A stretch of DNA of 52,337 nucleotides, from NCBI GenBank assembly GCA_021812985.1, contig JAKAMG010000023.1, positions 8,820-61,156 of the forward strand, in the 5' to 3' direction. The notes beneath the pieces were generated by a model. That model was not told the origin of the DNA, searched no databases, and saw nothing but the letters and a program-made list of their open reading frames with translations. Below, one piece after another: positions 25,983 through 34,586 of this stretch; the first letter of the stretch is position 1; each line of letters opens with the position of its first letter. The translations under genes and the position numbers were made by a program. The DNA is from Bacteroidota bacterium (GTDB taxonomy: Bacteria > Bacteroidota > Ignavibacteria > Kryptoniales > JAKASW01).

Positions 25983-26088
25983 GGAGGGAGCGAGAGCGTA
26001 ACGATGTTTGTCATGAGTCATTGCTGTCAGGATATCTGCCGTGGAACTGCGGCGCTGATATAGACCCGGATGGAAGGCAACAGTTACG

Positions 26089-26126
26089 GATGCATGAAAC
26101 TGTCACCGGGGACAGTCCCATGCATC
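26089..26126 (+). promoter_or_regulatory. 38-base imperfect palindrome in the leader of the third RCC1 gene
   Basis: GATGCATG (26089-26096) pairs with CATGCATC (26119-26126), and ACTGTC (26099-26104) with GACAGT (26111-26116). A two-base mismatch separates the two stems and the loop is ACCGGG. It lies 23 bases before the ATG at 26150 and no T-run follows. The core resembles the GGGGACAGTCCC-type palindromes that I recall as REP-like elements linked to tyrosine transposases. It could also be a leader hairpin or an operator. I saw no second copy in the window. Confidence 0.55.
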
Positions 26127-26149
26127 GCAGAAACAGAAAAGGTGACAAT

Positions 26150-28843
26150 ATGAAAAAAGTTAAGACTGCATCGTGGATGCAGGCCTCAAGTTGGAGAGGA
26201 GCGCTTTTCGCGTTCCTCCTTTCCGCCTCCCTTCTGGGAAGGACAGCAATCGCTCAGAACGTCTATACGTCACCCCAGGGTTTTGCGTCATACGCCTTGG
26301 GTGCCGATGGAGTTCTGCATGCGTGGGGAGATGATCAGTACATGCACACGATAGCTACCGGAGCGGCCGTTCAGGATTCTGTTCCCATAGTCATTCCTCC
26401 GCCGAACGGTGTGGCAGGCTGGACTGATGTCGCAACCGGATATTTCTTCACCATTGCGATTGGTACCGACGGGAATGTGTACAGTTGGGGCACTAACAAC
26501 TTCGGTCAGCTGGGTAATGGAACAACCACGAGTTCAAATACTCCCGTTGAGGTCCAACTTCCGGCCGGAGTAACCGCCAAACAGGTCTCCGCCGCGTGGA
26601 CGCATAGTCTCGCGCTTGGTAGCGACGGCAACGTGTATGCCTGGGGAGGAAACCAGTACGGTCAGTTGGGAGACAGCACTAAGGGTGATACTGCTAAGAT
26701 TCCTATTAAGGTAAAGCTTCCTGCTGGATTCACGCCTGTGAAGGTGTTCGCCTCGTTTTATCAGAGTGCGGCCCTTGGTTCAGACGGAAGTCTATACACT
26801 TGGGGCTCCAATGGATTTGGTCAACTGGCCCTTGGAAACACGACCAATCAACTCCTTCCTGTAAAGGTCGCATTCCCATCGGGTGTCACGCAATGGAAAG
26901 ACATCAACGGCGGGCTTTACTGGACGCTTGCGCTGGGAGACGATGGAAATCTTTACTCATGCGGCTCGAATAGTCAGGGCCAATTGGGAAACGGCACCAC
27001 GACTAATTCAACCAGCTTTGTCCTCGTCAACAAGCCTGCGGGGGTCACAAGCTGGAAGACTGCAGGGTGTGCGGCAAGCACGGTGTTGGCGATAGCTAAT
27101 AACGATTCCCTTTACGCATGGGGGTATAATGGGAATGGAGAAATGGGTAACGGTTTGAGCGGCATTGGCATAAACAAAATCCCGGTCGCGACTCTACTTC
27201 CGTCAGGCGTGACTGCAAAGTCTGTCTCCGGAGGAAGAAATCACGCCCTTGCCGTCGGCAGCGATAACTACTATTACGCCTGGGGACAGGGAGTTTATGG
27301 ACAGCTCGGAACGGACAGCCTTAAGAACTCCAGCGTTCCTTTGCGTGTGTACGGGGTTCTCCAGAATCCTCCTTCCGTTCCAGCTTTGACTTCACCCGCG
27401 AACAACGCGGTGGACCAACCGACAGCGTTGACGCTGGCCTGGACATCCGCGACTACAGAGGCGGGTTACCAGTGTCAGGTCTCCACCGATCCGACGTTCG
27501 CTACCGGCATCGTCGCCAATGATTCCGGCCTTGCAGTACTGGCAGACACGCTTAAGTCGCTCGGTTACAGCACGAAATACTACTGGCGTGTGCGCTCATA
27601 CGACAACGGTGTGCTCGGCGCATATTCCGTGACCGACAGCTTCACTACAGTCATGCTTCCCCCCGGGCCGACGGCGCAAGTATGGCCGGCAAGCGGCGCG
27701 ACGGACCAGCCTGCTGTTGACTCGCTGAAATGCGCCACAGCGACCGGCGCGACGCAGTACCACTGGCAGGTTTCCACTGATTTGACCTTTTCAACTTTTG
27801 TCGTGAATGATTCCACGATGGACACCGTGAACGTAGTCTCCAATCTCACGGCAAGCACAAAGTACTACTGGCGAGTCCAGGCTGTGAACCCCGGTGGCGT
27901 GAGCTCATTTGCGGGTCCTGATTCATTCACCGTGATGGCTCTGCCGTCAGTACCTGTCACCGCCGCGCCTTTGAACGGTGCCAATTTCGAGCGCGCAGAC
28001 ACGCTCACGCTGATGTGGCAATCTGCGGCTAACGCCGTTGCATATGGAGTGCAGGTTTCCGATACGATCTCCTTCTCCAGGTTCGTCGTCAACGATTCGA
28101 CGACAGACACGATACAGGTCGTCACAAAGCTTAACAATCTAACGAAGTATTACTGGCGCGTCCTCGCTTACAACTTTGGAGGGGCCAGCGTGTACAGCCC
28201 GATCGACTCCTTCACGACGAGGATTGCGATCCCGGTCACGCCAGGTCTCGTGTATCCTAAGCTGTCGACGGTGAGCATTCCTAGGGAGGCGACCTTCCAG
28301 TGGAGACCGGCCTCGCGCGCTGACAAGTACAAGATTCAGGTCGCCACGAACTCCCAGACCTATAGCTCGGGCGATTCCATGGGTTACTTCAAGACGGCGC
28401 TCTACGACACGACCGTCGCGGATACGTTCGTGACCGTCTCGGTGCCGCTCCAGGCAAGCACTATATACTACTGGCACGTCAGCGCCATCGACACCGCCGG
28501 CATGAGCGGATTTTCAACGACATGGGAGTTCAAGACCGGAACCGGATTGACTGCCGTGACGGAAGAAGGCGGAGTCCCTAAGACATTCGCGCTTAACCAG
28601 AATTATCCAAATCCGTTTAACCCGACGACGGTCATAGGGTACAGTCTTCCGAAGGCACAGATGGTATCGCTCAGAGTCTACAACGTTCTGGGACAGGTGG
28701 TAGCCACGCTCGTTGACGGGAGGCAAAACGCCGGACACTATGAGGTTAACTTCAACGCCAACCTGTTCTCGAGCGGAGTTTACTTCTACGTTCTGAGAAC
28801 GGATAATTTCACCGCGATGCACAAGATGATGCTCTTGAAGTAA
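26150..28843 (+). CDS. Secreted RCC1-type propeller with four FnIII-like modules and T9SS tail (second copy)
   Basis: An 897-residue protein. The signal peptide ends near TAIAQ (about residue 36). Seven RCC1-type repeats span about 40-400 (NVYSWGTNNFGQLGNGT is a clear example). Four FnIII-like modules cover about 407-500, 505-596, 600-692 and 697-797, each with YYWRV or YYWHV. The T9SS tail occupies about 814-897 (NYPNPFNPTT, KMMLLK). Order, length and wording match the protein at 18747, so the two arose by duplication. The fourth module is longer here by about ten residues. ATG 26150 has AAAGGTG upstream; the frame is open back to 26021, but that extension contains the palindrome and has no signal-peptide character. 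It lacks an enzyme domain and probably binds a ligand at the surface. Confidence 0.85.
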   Translation: MKKVKTASWMQASSWRGALFAFLLSASLLGRTAIAQNVYTSPQGFASYALGADGVLHAWGDDQYMHTIATGAAVQDSVPIVIPPPNGVAGWTDVATGYFFTIAIGTDGNVYSWGTNNFGQLGNGTTTSSNTPVEVQLPAGVTAKQVSAAWTHSLALGSDGNVYAWGGNQYGQLGDSTKGDTAKIPIKVKLPAGFTPVKVFASFYQSAALGSDGSLYTWGSNGFGQLALGNTTNQLLPVKVAFPSGVTQWKDINGGLYWTLALGDDGNLYSCGSNSQGQLGNGTTTNSTSFVLVNKPAGVTSWKTAGCAASTVLAIANNDSLYAWGYNGNGEMGNGLSGIGINKIPVATLLPSGVTAKSVSGGRNHALAVGSDNYYYAWGQGVYGQLGTDSLKNSSVPLRVYGVLQNPPSVPALTSPANNAVDQPTALTLAWTSATTEAGYQCQVSTDPTFATGIVANDSGLAVLADTLKSLGYSTKYYWRVRSYDNGVLGAYSVTDSFTTVMLPPGPTAQVWPASGATDQPAVDSLKCATATGATQYHWQVSTDLTFSTFVVNDSTMDTVNVVSNLTASTKYYWRVQAVNPGGVSSFAGPDSFTVMALPSVPVTAAPLNGANFERADTLTLMWQSAANAVAYGVQVSDTISFSRFVVNDSTTDTIQVVTKLNNLTKYYWRVLAYNFGGASVYSPIDSFTTRIAIPVTPGLVYPKLSTVSIPREATFQWRPASRADKYKIQVATNSQTYSSGDSMGYFKTALYDTTVADTFVTVSVPLQASTIYYWHVSAIDTAGMSGFSTTWEFKTGTGLTAVTEEGGVPKTFALNQNYPNPFNPTTVIGYSLPKAQMVSLRVYNVLGQVVATLVDGRQNAGHYEVNFNANLFSSGVYFYVLRTDNFTAMHKMMLLK

Positions 28844-28867
28844 TTCCAAATCAGATGTACCGGAAGA

Positions 28868-28901
28868 GAGCCGGGATGGGGAATTCATCCCGACCCGGCT
28901 C
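28868..28901 (+). terminator. Strong hairpin terminator after the third RCC1 gene
   Basis: GAGCCGGG (28868-28875) pairs exactly with CCCGGCTC (28894-28901); the enclosed bases can form further GGG/CCC pairs. The T-rich stretch ATTTGTTTCTC follows within about ten bases. This is one of the clearest terminators in the window and separates the RCC1 block from the phosphoesterase gene. Confidence 0.7.
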
Positions 28902-28943
28902 CCTCCGGATTTGTTTCTCAGCATATTTTCTATTGCGACATGA

Positions 28944-28959
28944 GGAACGGTTTCGTTCC
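28944..28959 (+). promoter_or_regulatory. Small hairpin directly before the phosphoesterase ribosome-binding site
   Basis: GGAACG and CGTTCC enclose a GTTT loop. The AGGAGGAG ribosome-binding site starts at the next base and the ATG lies at 28974. A stable six-pair stem here could shape access to the ribosome site or be chance. Confidence 0.35.
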
Positions 28960-28973
28960 AGGAGGAGATTCTG

Positions 28974-30470
28974 ATGACTACGATGCCTGATCGAAAGGCG
29001 CTTGAAGGCGGGATGAGGTACGGGTTCCGGCCAATGGCCGTGGCGGCCGGAGCAGCCTTGATTGTTTTTATCGCCTCCTTATATGCGAATCCTGTGACGG
29101 CCCAAACAGGAGGCATTCATAAGATTAAACACATCATTATAATAATGCAGGAGAACCGGACGTTCGATTCTTACTTCGGAACGTTTCCTGGCGCGGATGG
29201 CATTCCGATGAAGAACGGCGTCCCGACGGTCGGGATAGTGGATCCGATCACCGGTAAAATAGTCAGACCGTTCCATGACCCTGACGACAGAAATTTTGAT
29301 TCTCCCCACATGGTGGCGAACGCTTTTGAGGATATCGACGACGGCAAGATGGACGGCTTCATCAGAAGCGCGATGACTGAGTATAAGAGATTTCAAAACA
29401 TGGCTCTCTTGAAAGAGAGCAACAAAAAGCTCCGGAATTCATCGCTGAAAGAATACAAAGAGCTGATGTACACGAACAAAGGGAGACCGGTACAGAGACC
29501 TCTATACCTCGATTGTATGGGATACCACGACCAGCGCGAAATACCAAACTACTGGACCTATGCGAAGGATTTTGTGCTTCAGGATCATATGTTCGAGCCG
29601 ATACTGTCGTGGAGTTTCCCGACCCACCTCTGCATGATTTCCGCGTGGTCCGCGATAACCGAAGTTCCGGGAGACCCCTTGTCCTGCGTCACCAACCTCG
29701 ATCCTCCGGATAGAAGTGAAAAAGACACGGAGCCTTTTGCCTGGACCGACATAACGTATCTTCTGCACAAAAATCATGTAAGTTGGAAATACTATCTCGA
29801 TGAAAAGGAACTCTTGAAGAAGCCTGAGTACAATTGGATCGATATTCCGGAGGAGACTGTCCCGACCATCTGGGATATCCTGCCCGGCTTTGTGGACGTC
29901 CATGAAGATCACGAGGTGAAAAACGATGAGGTGATCGCCAACTTTTTCAAGGCCGCTAAAGAGGGCGCTCTCCCGCAGGTTTGCTGGGTAATTCCCAACT
30001 TCAAAGACTCTGAACATTCCCCGTCGCTGGTAAGCACCGGCCAGGCATTCGTCACAAGAGTCATTAACGCGATTATGAAAAGTCCCGACTGGACAAGTTC
30101 GGCAATTTTTCTTTCCTGGGACGACTGGGGCGGGTTCTACGACCACGTGGTTCCGTCCAGGGTGGATGAATTCGGCTATGGAATCCGCGTTCCGGGATTG
30201 GTGATCAGCCCTTACGCAAAGAAAGGCTATATCGATCGCCAGATCCTCTCACATGACGCGTATCTTAAATTCATAGAGGACGACTTCTGCGGCGGACAGA
30301 GAATAGATCCGAAAACCGACGGCAGGCCCGACTCGCGGCCGGATGTGCGGGAAAACGAACCGCTTCTCGGTGATCTTGTTAAAGATTTTGATTTTTCACA
30401 GACACCGAGACCGCCAATGGTTTTGCCCCCTTATCCCAAGAAGGTCGACGACCTCGGCGGAAGCCATTAA
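28974..30470 (+). CDS. Exported phosphoesterase (PF04185; phospholipase C / acid phosphatase type)
   Basis: A 498-residue protein with an N-terminal hydrophobic segment (about residues 21-43, ending VTAQ), so exported or membrane-anchored. MQENRTFDSYFGTFPGADG near residue 58 is the diagnostic start of the PF04185 family, where Glu and Asn bind the catalytic metal. WVIPNFKDSEHSPS and LSWDDWGGFYDHV carry further conserved acidic and His residues, and GIRVPGLVISPYAKKG closes the fold. Members hydrolyse phosphodiester or phosphomonoester bonds of phospholipids or other phosphate esters. No T9SS tail or twin-Arg motif is visible. It lies between RCC1 and DUF4855 genes, so removal of phosphate decorations from a glycan or lipid substrate is possible; this is inference. 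The strong AGGAGGAG site supports the start. Confidence 0.85.
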   Translation: MTTMPDRKALEGGMRYGFRPMAVAAGAALIVFIASLYANPVTAQTGGIHKIKHIIIIMQENRTFDSYFGTFPGADGIPMKNGVPTVGIVDPITGKIVRPFHDPDDRNFDSPHMVANAFEDIDDGKMDGFIRSAMTEYKRFQNMALLKESNKKLRNSSLKEYKELMYTNKGRPVQRPLYLDCMGYHDQREIPNYWTYAKDFVLQDHMFEPILSWSFPTHLCMISAWSAITEVPGDPLSCVTNLDPPDRSEKDTEPFAWTDITYLLHKNHVSWKYYLDEKELLKKPEYNWIDIPEETVPTIWDILPGFVDVHEDHEVKNDEVIANFFKAAKEGALPQVCWVIPNFKDSEHSPSLVSTGQAFVTRVINAIMKSPDWTSSAIFLSWDDWGGFYDHVVPSRVDEFGYGIRVPGLVISPYAKKGYIDRQILSHDAYLKFIEDDFCGGQRIDPKTDGRPDSRPDVRENEPLLGDLVKDFDFSQTPRPPMVLPPYPKKVDDLGGSH

Positions 30471-30557
30471 TGTCGGATCGGCTGCAGCATGCGCTGTGCG
30501 GAGCGGGGGCATTCAGCTCTCTCTCCTATTTTAGGATCATCTAACTAGGACTACTAT

Positions 30558-32222
30558 ATGCAAAAGTTCCCGACCCTCTTGTCGCTCATCGGCTTTGTTT
30601 TCGCATCGTCAACGTTTGCTTCCGAGCCGGCGCCCGCTCCTCCAAATGGGATGGTTGATCTTGTCTTCGGAAAAAAATATACCGCCACAAGTCTGGTCCC
30701 GATCAAGTACTCCTTCGCGCCGATGGAAGCCGGGCTGCAATTCTCGGGCGGTCTCACGGACGGCAAGATAGCATCATCGACGGACTACCATGACCACCAG
30801 TGGCAACAGTATATTCGCGGAGGAATGCGAAGCATTGTGGTCGATATGGGACAGGTAAACACGGTCCACGGGATGCGGGGAAGGTTCCTGCAGGATATCC
30901 CCCACGGAATCGACTTTCCAAGAGAGGTCGTTTATGCTCTTTCCATGGACGGGAAGCGCTGGGCGGTTGTCGGAACCGTCAAGACCGCGATATCACTGAC
31001 GGTGACAAACCCGATCGTCCAGACTTACGACCTTACGGGTCTCGATTACCGGGCGAGATACGTGAAGATGACATTCGTCGTGGACGTGTTTTCACTTGCC
31101 GACGAATTTCAGGTTTTCGGTAACCGCGGAATCGCCGACGGCGCTACCATTCCGAATGTGACTCCGCCGCCTGTCTATCCGGATAAATACTGTCCTCCCG
31201 GCTCGCCGAAAGTCGGCGGAACCAGGAATATGGTTCTCATCACCAACGGCTATTATAAAAAAGATCCGGCGATTGAGAAGAACAGCGTCGACCAGCTTCT
31301 GCCGTACGTGGGTTACATAAGCCCTTCCGGAAAGATAAAGGACATCATGTTCGACGCGGTTCTCTTCTCCGCATTCGGTGCAGCGCCTTCAGGAGGGCAG
31401 TATGGAGCCGACATAAAGAAGCCGACGGTTCTTTCCGACTGGCAGTACTATATCGATAATACCTTCATGCCCGATTATAACGTTGCGGCTTTGAACATCG
31501 CGACGGGGAAGGTGAAGAAAGCGCTCGACAAACCTTCGTACAGGGAAAAGGTCGAAATCGCGATACCGTACCCCACTCCCACCTCCAAATATTTCGGCGT
31601 GATAGACGGGAAGCCCGTCAACATGGAGAAGCTTTCGGACAGGGAGAGGCTGATAAGGTGGTACGTCGACGAGGTGTTAAGAAAATGGAAAGATGGTCAC
31701 TTCGATAACCTGAAGCTTGTCGGCATGTACTGGATCAGCGAGAAGGCCGCTTTCACAATCAACGACAGCGAGGCTGCTTTGATCAGGTACGTCGGCAGCT
31801 ATGTCAGGAGCAAGGGACTCGTCCTCGACTGGATACCCTTCATCAATGCCGAAGGATTTTACGAGTGGCACTCGCTCGGCTTCGACGCAGCTGAGATGCA
31901 GCCCAATTACTCCTTCCACAACTATTCAGTCCGGGAGCTCGGCGAGGCCGCCGATGCCTGCAGGAAGCTGGGAATGGGCATCGAACTCGAAATACATTGG
32001 GATGCTCTGAAGGTGGACAGCCTCCGTGAGAAATACTACCAGTATCTCAATTGGGGATTGAAGAAGGGCTACATGAAGGGCGCAGCTCACTCCTATTACC
32101 AGAATGCCGGCCCGGGCACTTTCTACCAGAGCTGCATGAGCAAGGATCCCGATATCAGGAAGATTTACGATAAGACTTACGACTTCATCAAAGGGAAGTA
32201 CACAGAGACTAACGTAAAGTGA
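30558..32222 (+). CDS. Exported F5/8C-like + DUF4855 protein without T9SS tail
   Basis: A 554-residue protein with a signal peptide (about residues 1-21, TFAS). The F5/8C-like part (about 31-192) and DUF4855 part (about 222-547) match the paralogues at 21533 and 46581 throughout. YWISEK (Glu395), EMQPNY and ELEIHWDAL (Glu476/Glu478) are conserved. The sequence stops at KGKYTETNVK, exactly where the other two continue into a T9SS tail. It is therefore probably periplasmic or released by another route. The GH92 start (GTG 32219) overlaps its stop as GTGA, so the two are probably co-translated. The start at ATG 30558 has only a weak AGGA site upstream. Confidence 0.8.
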   Translation: MQKFPTLLSLIGFVFASSTFASEPAPAPPNGMVDLVFGKKYTATSLVPIKYSFAPMEAGLQFSGGLTDGKIASSTDYHDHQWQQYIRGGMRSIVVDMGQVNTVHGMRGRFLQDIPHGIDFPREVVYALSMDGKRWAVVGTVKTAISLTVTNPIVQTYDLTGLDYRARYVKMTFVVDVFSLADEFQVFGNRGIADGATIPNVTPPPVYPDKYCPPGSPKVGGTRNMVLITNGYYKKDPAIEKNSVDQLLPYVGYISPSGKIKDIMFDAVLFSAFGAAPSGGQYGADIKKPTVLSDWQYYIDNTFMPDYNVAALNIATGKVKKALDKPSYREKVEIAIPYPTPTSKYFGVIDGKPVNMEKLSDRERLIRWYVDEVLRKWKDGHFDNLKLVGMYWISEKAAFTINDSEAALIRYVGSYVRSKGLVLDWIPFINAEGFYEWHSLGFDAAEMQPNYSFHNYSVRELGEAADACRKLGMGIELEIHWDALKVDSLREKYYQYLNWGLKKGYMKGAAHSYYQNAGPGTFYQSCMSKDPDIRKIYDKTYDFIKGKYTETNVK

Positions 32223-34570
32223 GAACAGTTTCATTGAGAGCGTGGCTCCACGGTGGCGGGAAATTGACGGGATTCAAGCAGAAACTCCTCGCGTCCATTC
32301 TGGTGGCGGGAACTCTTACGGCGCCTGCCTGGGCGGTGAAGAAGGACGCGGGCAGGGTCCGGCGTTATGCCGTCAGAGACTTCGCGAAATTTGTGAACCC
32401 GTTCTCGGGGACGAAGACTAATGGTGAGACTTTTCCCGGCGCTTCAGCTCCTTTCGGAATGATACAATGGAGTCCCGATACCGGGCCGGCACGGCGCCAG
32501 GCTGGATACAAGTATGGCGACTCGTTGATAACCGGATTCAGCCTCGATCGTCTCAGCGGGGCCGGTTGTCCTTACGGCGACAACTTCGGGTTCGTGCCTC
32601 TACTGAACGCGTCCGGGATCAGGCCGCCTGTGGGCCGAGCTGGTTTTCTCCTCCCGTTCTCGCACGCGAATGAAACCGCACGTCCCGGATACTACTCGGT
32701 AAAGCTGGATGACGGAATAAAAGTGGAATTGACGACGACTCAGCGTTCCGGGTTCGGGAGGTTCACCTATCCGGCCAACTGCTCGCCGACTATAGCCATC
32801 AACGCCGGGAGCAATGTCAATGGCACGAGAGACGCCTCCATCCGGATCGATCCGAAGAGCCATTCCATTAGCGGTGCCGTCACTGGCGGTCACTTCTGCG
32901 GATTCCCTGACGTCGGCACGATCTATTTCTACGCCGTCTTCAACCGTCCGTTTTCCACTTACGGGACGTGGGGGGACTCCCTACTGATGAAAGGGAGGAC
33001 CAACTCTGGAGGGAACAGCGCGGGGGCCTGGGTGACCTTTGAACCGGGAGGCGGAAAGACTGTGCTGGCCAAGGTCGCGATATCTTACGTGAGCGTGAGA
33101 AACGCCAGGCTGAACCTTGAAAAGGAGAGTCCGCTCAGCGAATTCACGTCCGGCGCTTTTGAACGAGCGGCAGCCAAAGCGGGCAGCGAGTGGAACTCCT
33201 GGCTGAACCGCATTCAGGTTTCGGGCGGGATCGATGCGGATTATAGGACGTTCTATACGATGCTTTACCATGCCCTCCTCGATCCCACGGTGTGCTCGGA
33301 CGTGAACGGAGAGTACATGGGATACGATGGTAACGTTCACGTCATACAAGATGGCCAGCCCCAGTACGCGGATTTTTCAGGCTGGGACATTTACCGGAGC
33401 GAATGTCAGCTTCTGGCCATTGTTGCACCTGACCGGGCAAGCGCGATGGCACAGTCGCTCGTCCGGGACTACAAGCAGGGGGGCGCGTTCCCAAGATGGG
33501 GCGTCCCAAACATGGACAGCGGCGTAATGATCGGAGACCCGGCCGCGGCTATGATAGCGGACTTCTATGCCTTCGGAGCGAAAAACTTCGACACGAAGGC
33601 GGCGTTGGCAGGGCTGTTGCGTGCTGCAACGGACACATCGGTTTGCGCGCGCCGCACAGGAACTTATGAACGACCGGCCCTCGCAGAATATTTGAAGCTC
33701 GGTTACGTCCCCGCGGACCAGGATGGTGGCAACGTCTCTATGACGCTCGAATACAACTCCGCCGATTTCGCTCTCTCGCAGTTCGCCGGCGCGCTCGGCG
33801 ATTCCGTCGATAGTGCCATTCTACTTCGACATGCACAATACTGGAAAAATCTCTTCAATGAACGGACGGGGCTCTTCGGAATGCGCAAACGGGATGGCAG
33901 CTGGATTCCGGCCTCCGAAGACACTGTCGACTACTTCGGCTCCAGCCAGGCATTCGTGGAGGGAAGCGGCGAGCAGTACGTCTGGATGGTCCCTTTCAAT
34001 CTGAGGGGACTCACCGATAAAATGGGCGGGAGAAAAACCGCACTGGCCCGGCTTGATACGTTTTTCACGCAAATCAATGGCGGCTTCAAGTCCAAGTATG
34101 CCTTCCTCGGCAATGAACCGTGCCTCGAGACCCCATACATCTATTGTTTCCTTGGTGAACCTTACAAAGCCCAGCGGGTCCTGCGCAAGGCGATAAACGA
34201 ATTGTACTCAGCAGCAATCGTTGCGTATCCGGGCAACGACGACCTCGGAGAGATGTCTTCATGGTACATCTTCGGCGCGCTCGGCATGTACCCGGAACTT
34301 CCGGGGTCGGATGTCCTTGTCCTCGGAAGCCCGCTCTTTCGGAAGGCCGTTCTTCATCTGGATGGCGGAGACGTGACGATAATCGGGCACGGAGCGAGCA
34401 GGAACTCGCCGTACGTGCACGCACTGACCATCGATGGCCGCAAGTGGGACAAGGCCTGGATGAGGTTTACAGACATTTCCCACGGCGCGAAAATTATGTA
34501 TGAACTCCGCAGGACTCCCGACACGAAGTGGGGGAGCGCGCCGGACGACGTACCTCCTTCGTACAACTGA
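32219..34570 (+). CDS. Exported GH92 family glycosidase (exo-alpha-mannosidase type)
   Basis: A 783-residue protein of typical GH92 length. A hydrophobic signal segment (about residues 22-38, ending APAWA) follows a basic N-terminus. VNPFSGTKTNGETFPGASAP and PFGMIQWSPDTGP are hallmark GH92 N-terminal motifs. MLYHALLDPTVCSDVNGEY and SGWDIYRSECQLLAIV mark the barrel. GNEPCLETPY (near residue 630, catalytic acid region) and PGNDDLGEMSSWYIFGALG (near 670, base region) complete the active site. The family removes alpha-linked mannose from N-glycans or mannans with calcium. No T9SS tail is present, so a periplasmic or outer-membrane location is likely. The GTG start overlaps the stop of the DUF4855 gene. 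Confidence 0.9.
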   Translation: MRTVSLRAWLHGGGKLTGFKQKLLASILVAGTLTAPAWAVKKDAGRVRRYAVRDFAKFVNPFSGTKTNGETFPGASAPFGMIQWSPDTGPARRQAGYKYGDSLITGFSLDRLSGAGCPYGDNFGFVPLLNASGIRPPVGRAGFLLPFSHANETARPGYYSVKLDDGIKVELTTTQRSGFGRFTYPANCSPTIAINAGSNVNGTRDASIRIDPKSHSISGAVTGGHFCGFPDVGTIYFYAVFNRPFSTYGTWGDSLLMKGRTNSGGNSAGAWVTFEPGGGKTVLAKVAISYVSVRNARLNLEKESPLSEFTSGAFERAAAKAGSEWNSWLNRIQVSGGIDADYRTFYTMLYHALLDPTVCSDVNGEYMGYDGNVHVIQDGQPQYADFSGWDIYRSECQLLAIVAPDRASAMAQSLVRDYKQGGAFPRWGVPNMDSGVMIGDPAAAMIADFYAFGAKNFDTKAALAGLLRAATDTSVCARRTGTYERPALAEYLKLGYVPADQDGGNVSMTLEYNSADFALSQFAGALGDSVDSAILLRHAQYWKNLFNERTGLFGMRKRDGSWIPASEDTVDYFGSSQAFVEGSGEQYVWMVPFNLRGLTDKMGGRKTALARLDTFFTQINGGFKSKYAFLGNEPCLETPYIYCFLGEPYKAQRVLRKAINELYSAAIVAYPGNDDLGEMSSWYIFGALGMYPELPGSDVLVLGSPLFRKAVLHLDGGDVTIIGHGASRNSPYVHALTIDGRKWDKAWMRFTDISHGAKIMYELRRTPDTKWGSAPDDVPPSYN

Positions 34571-34586
34571 GTCAACGGAAGGACCG

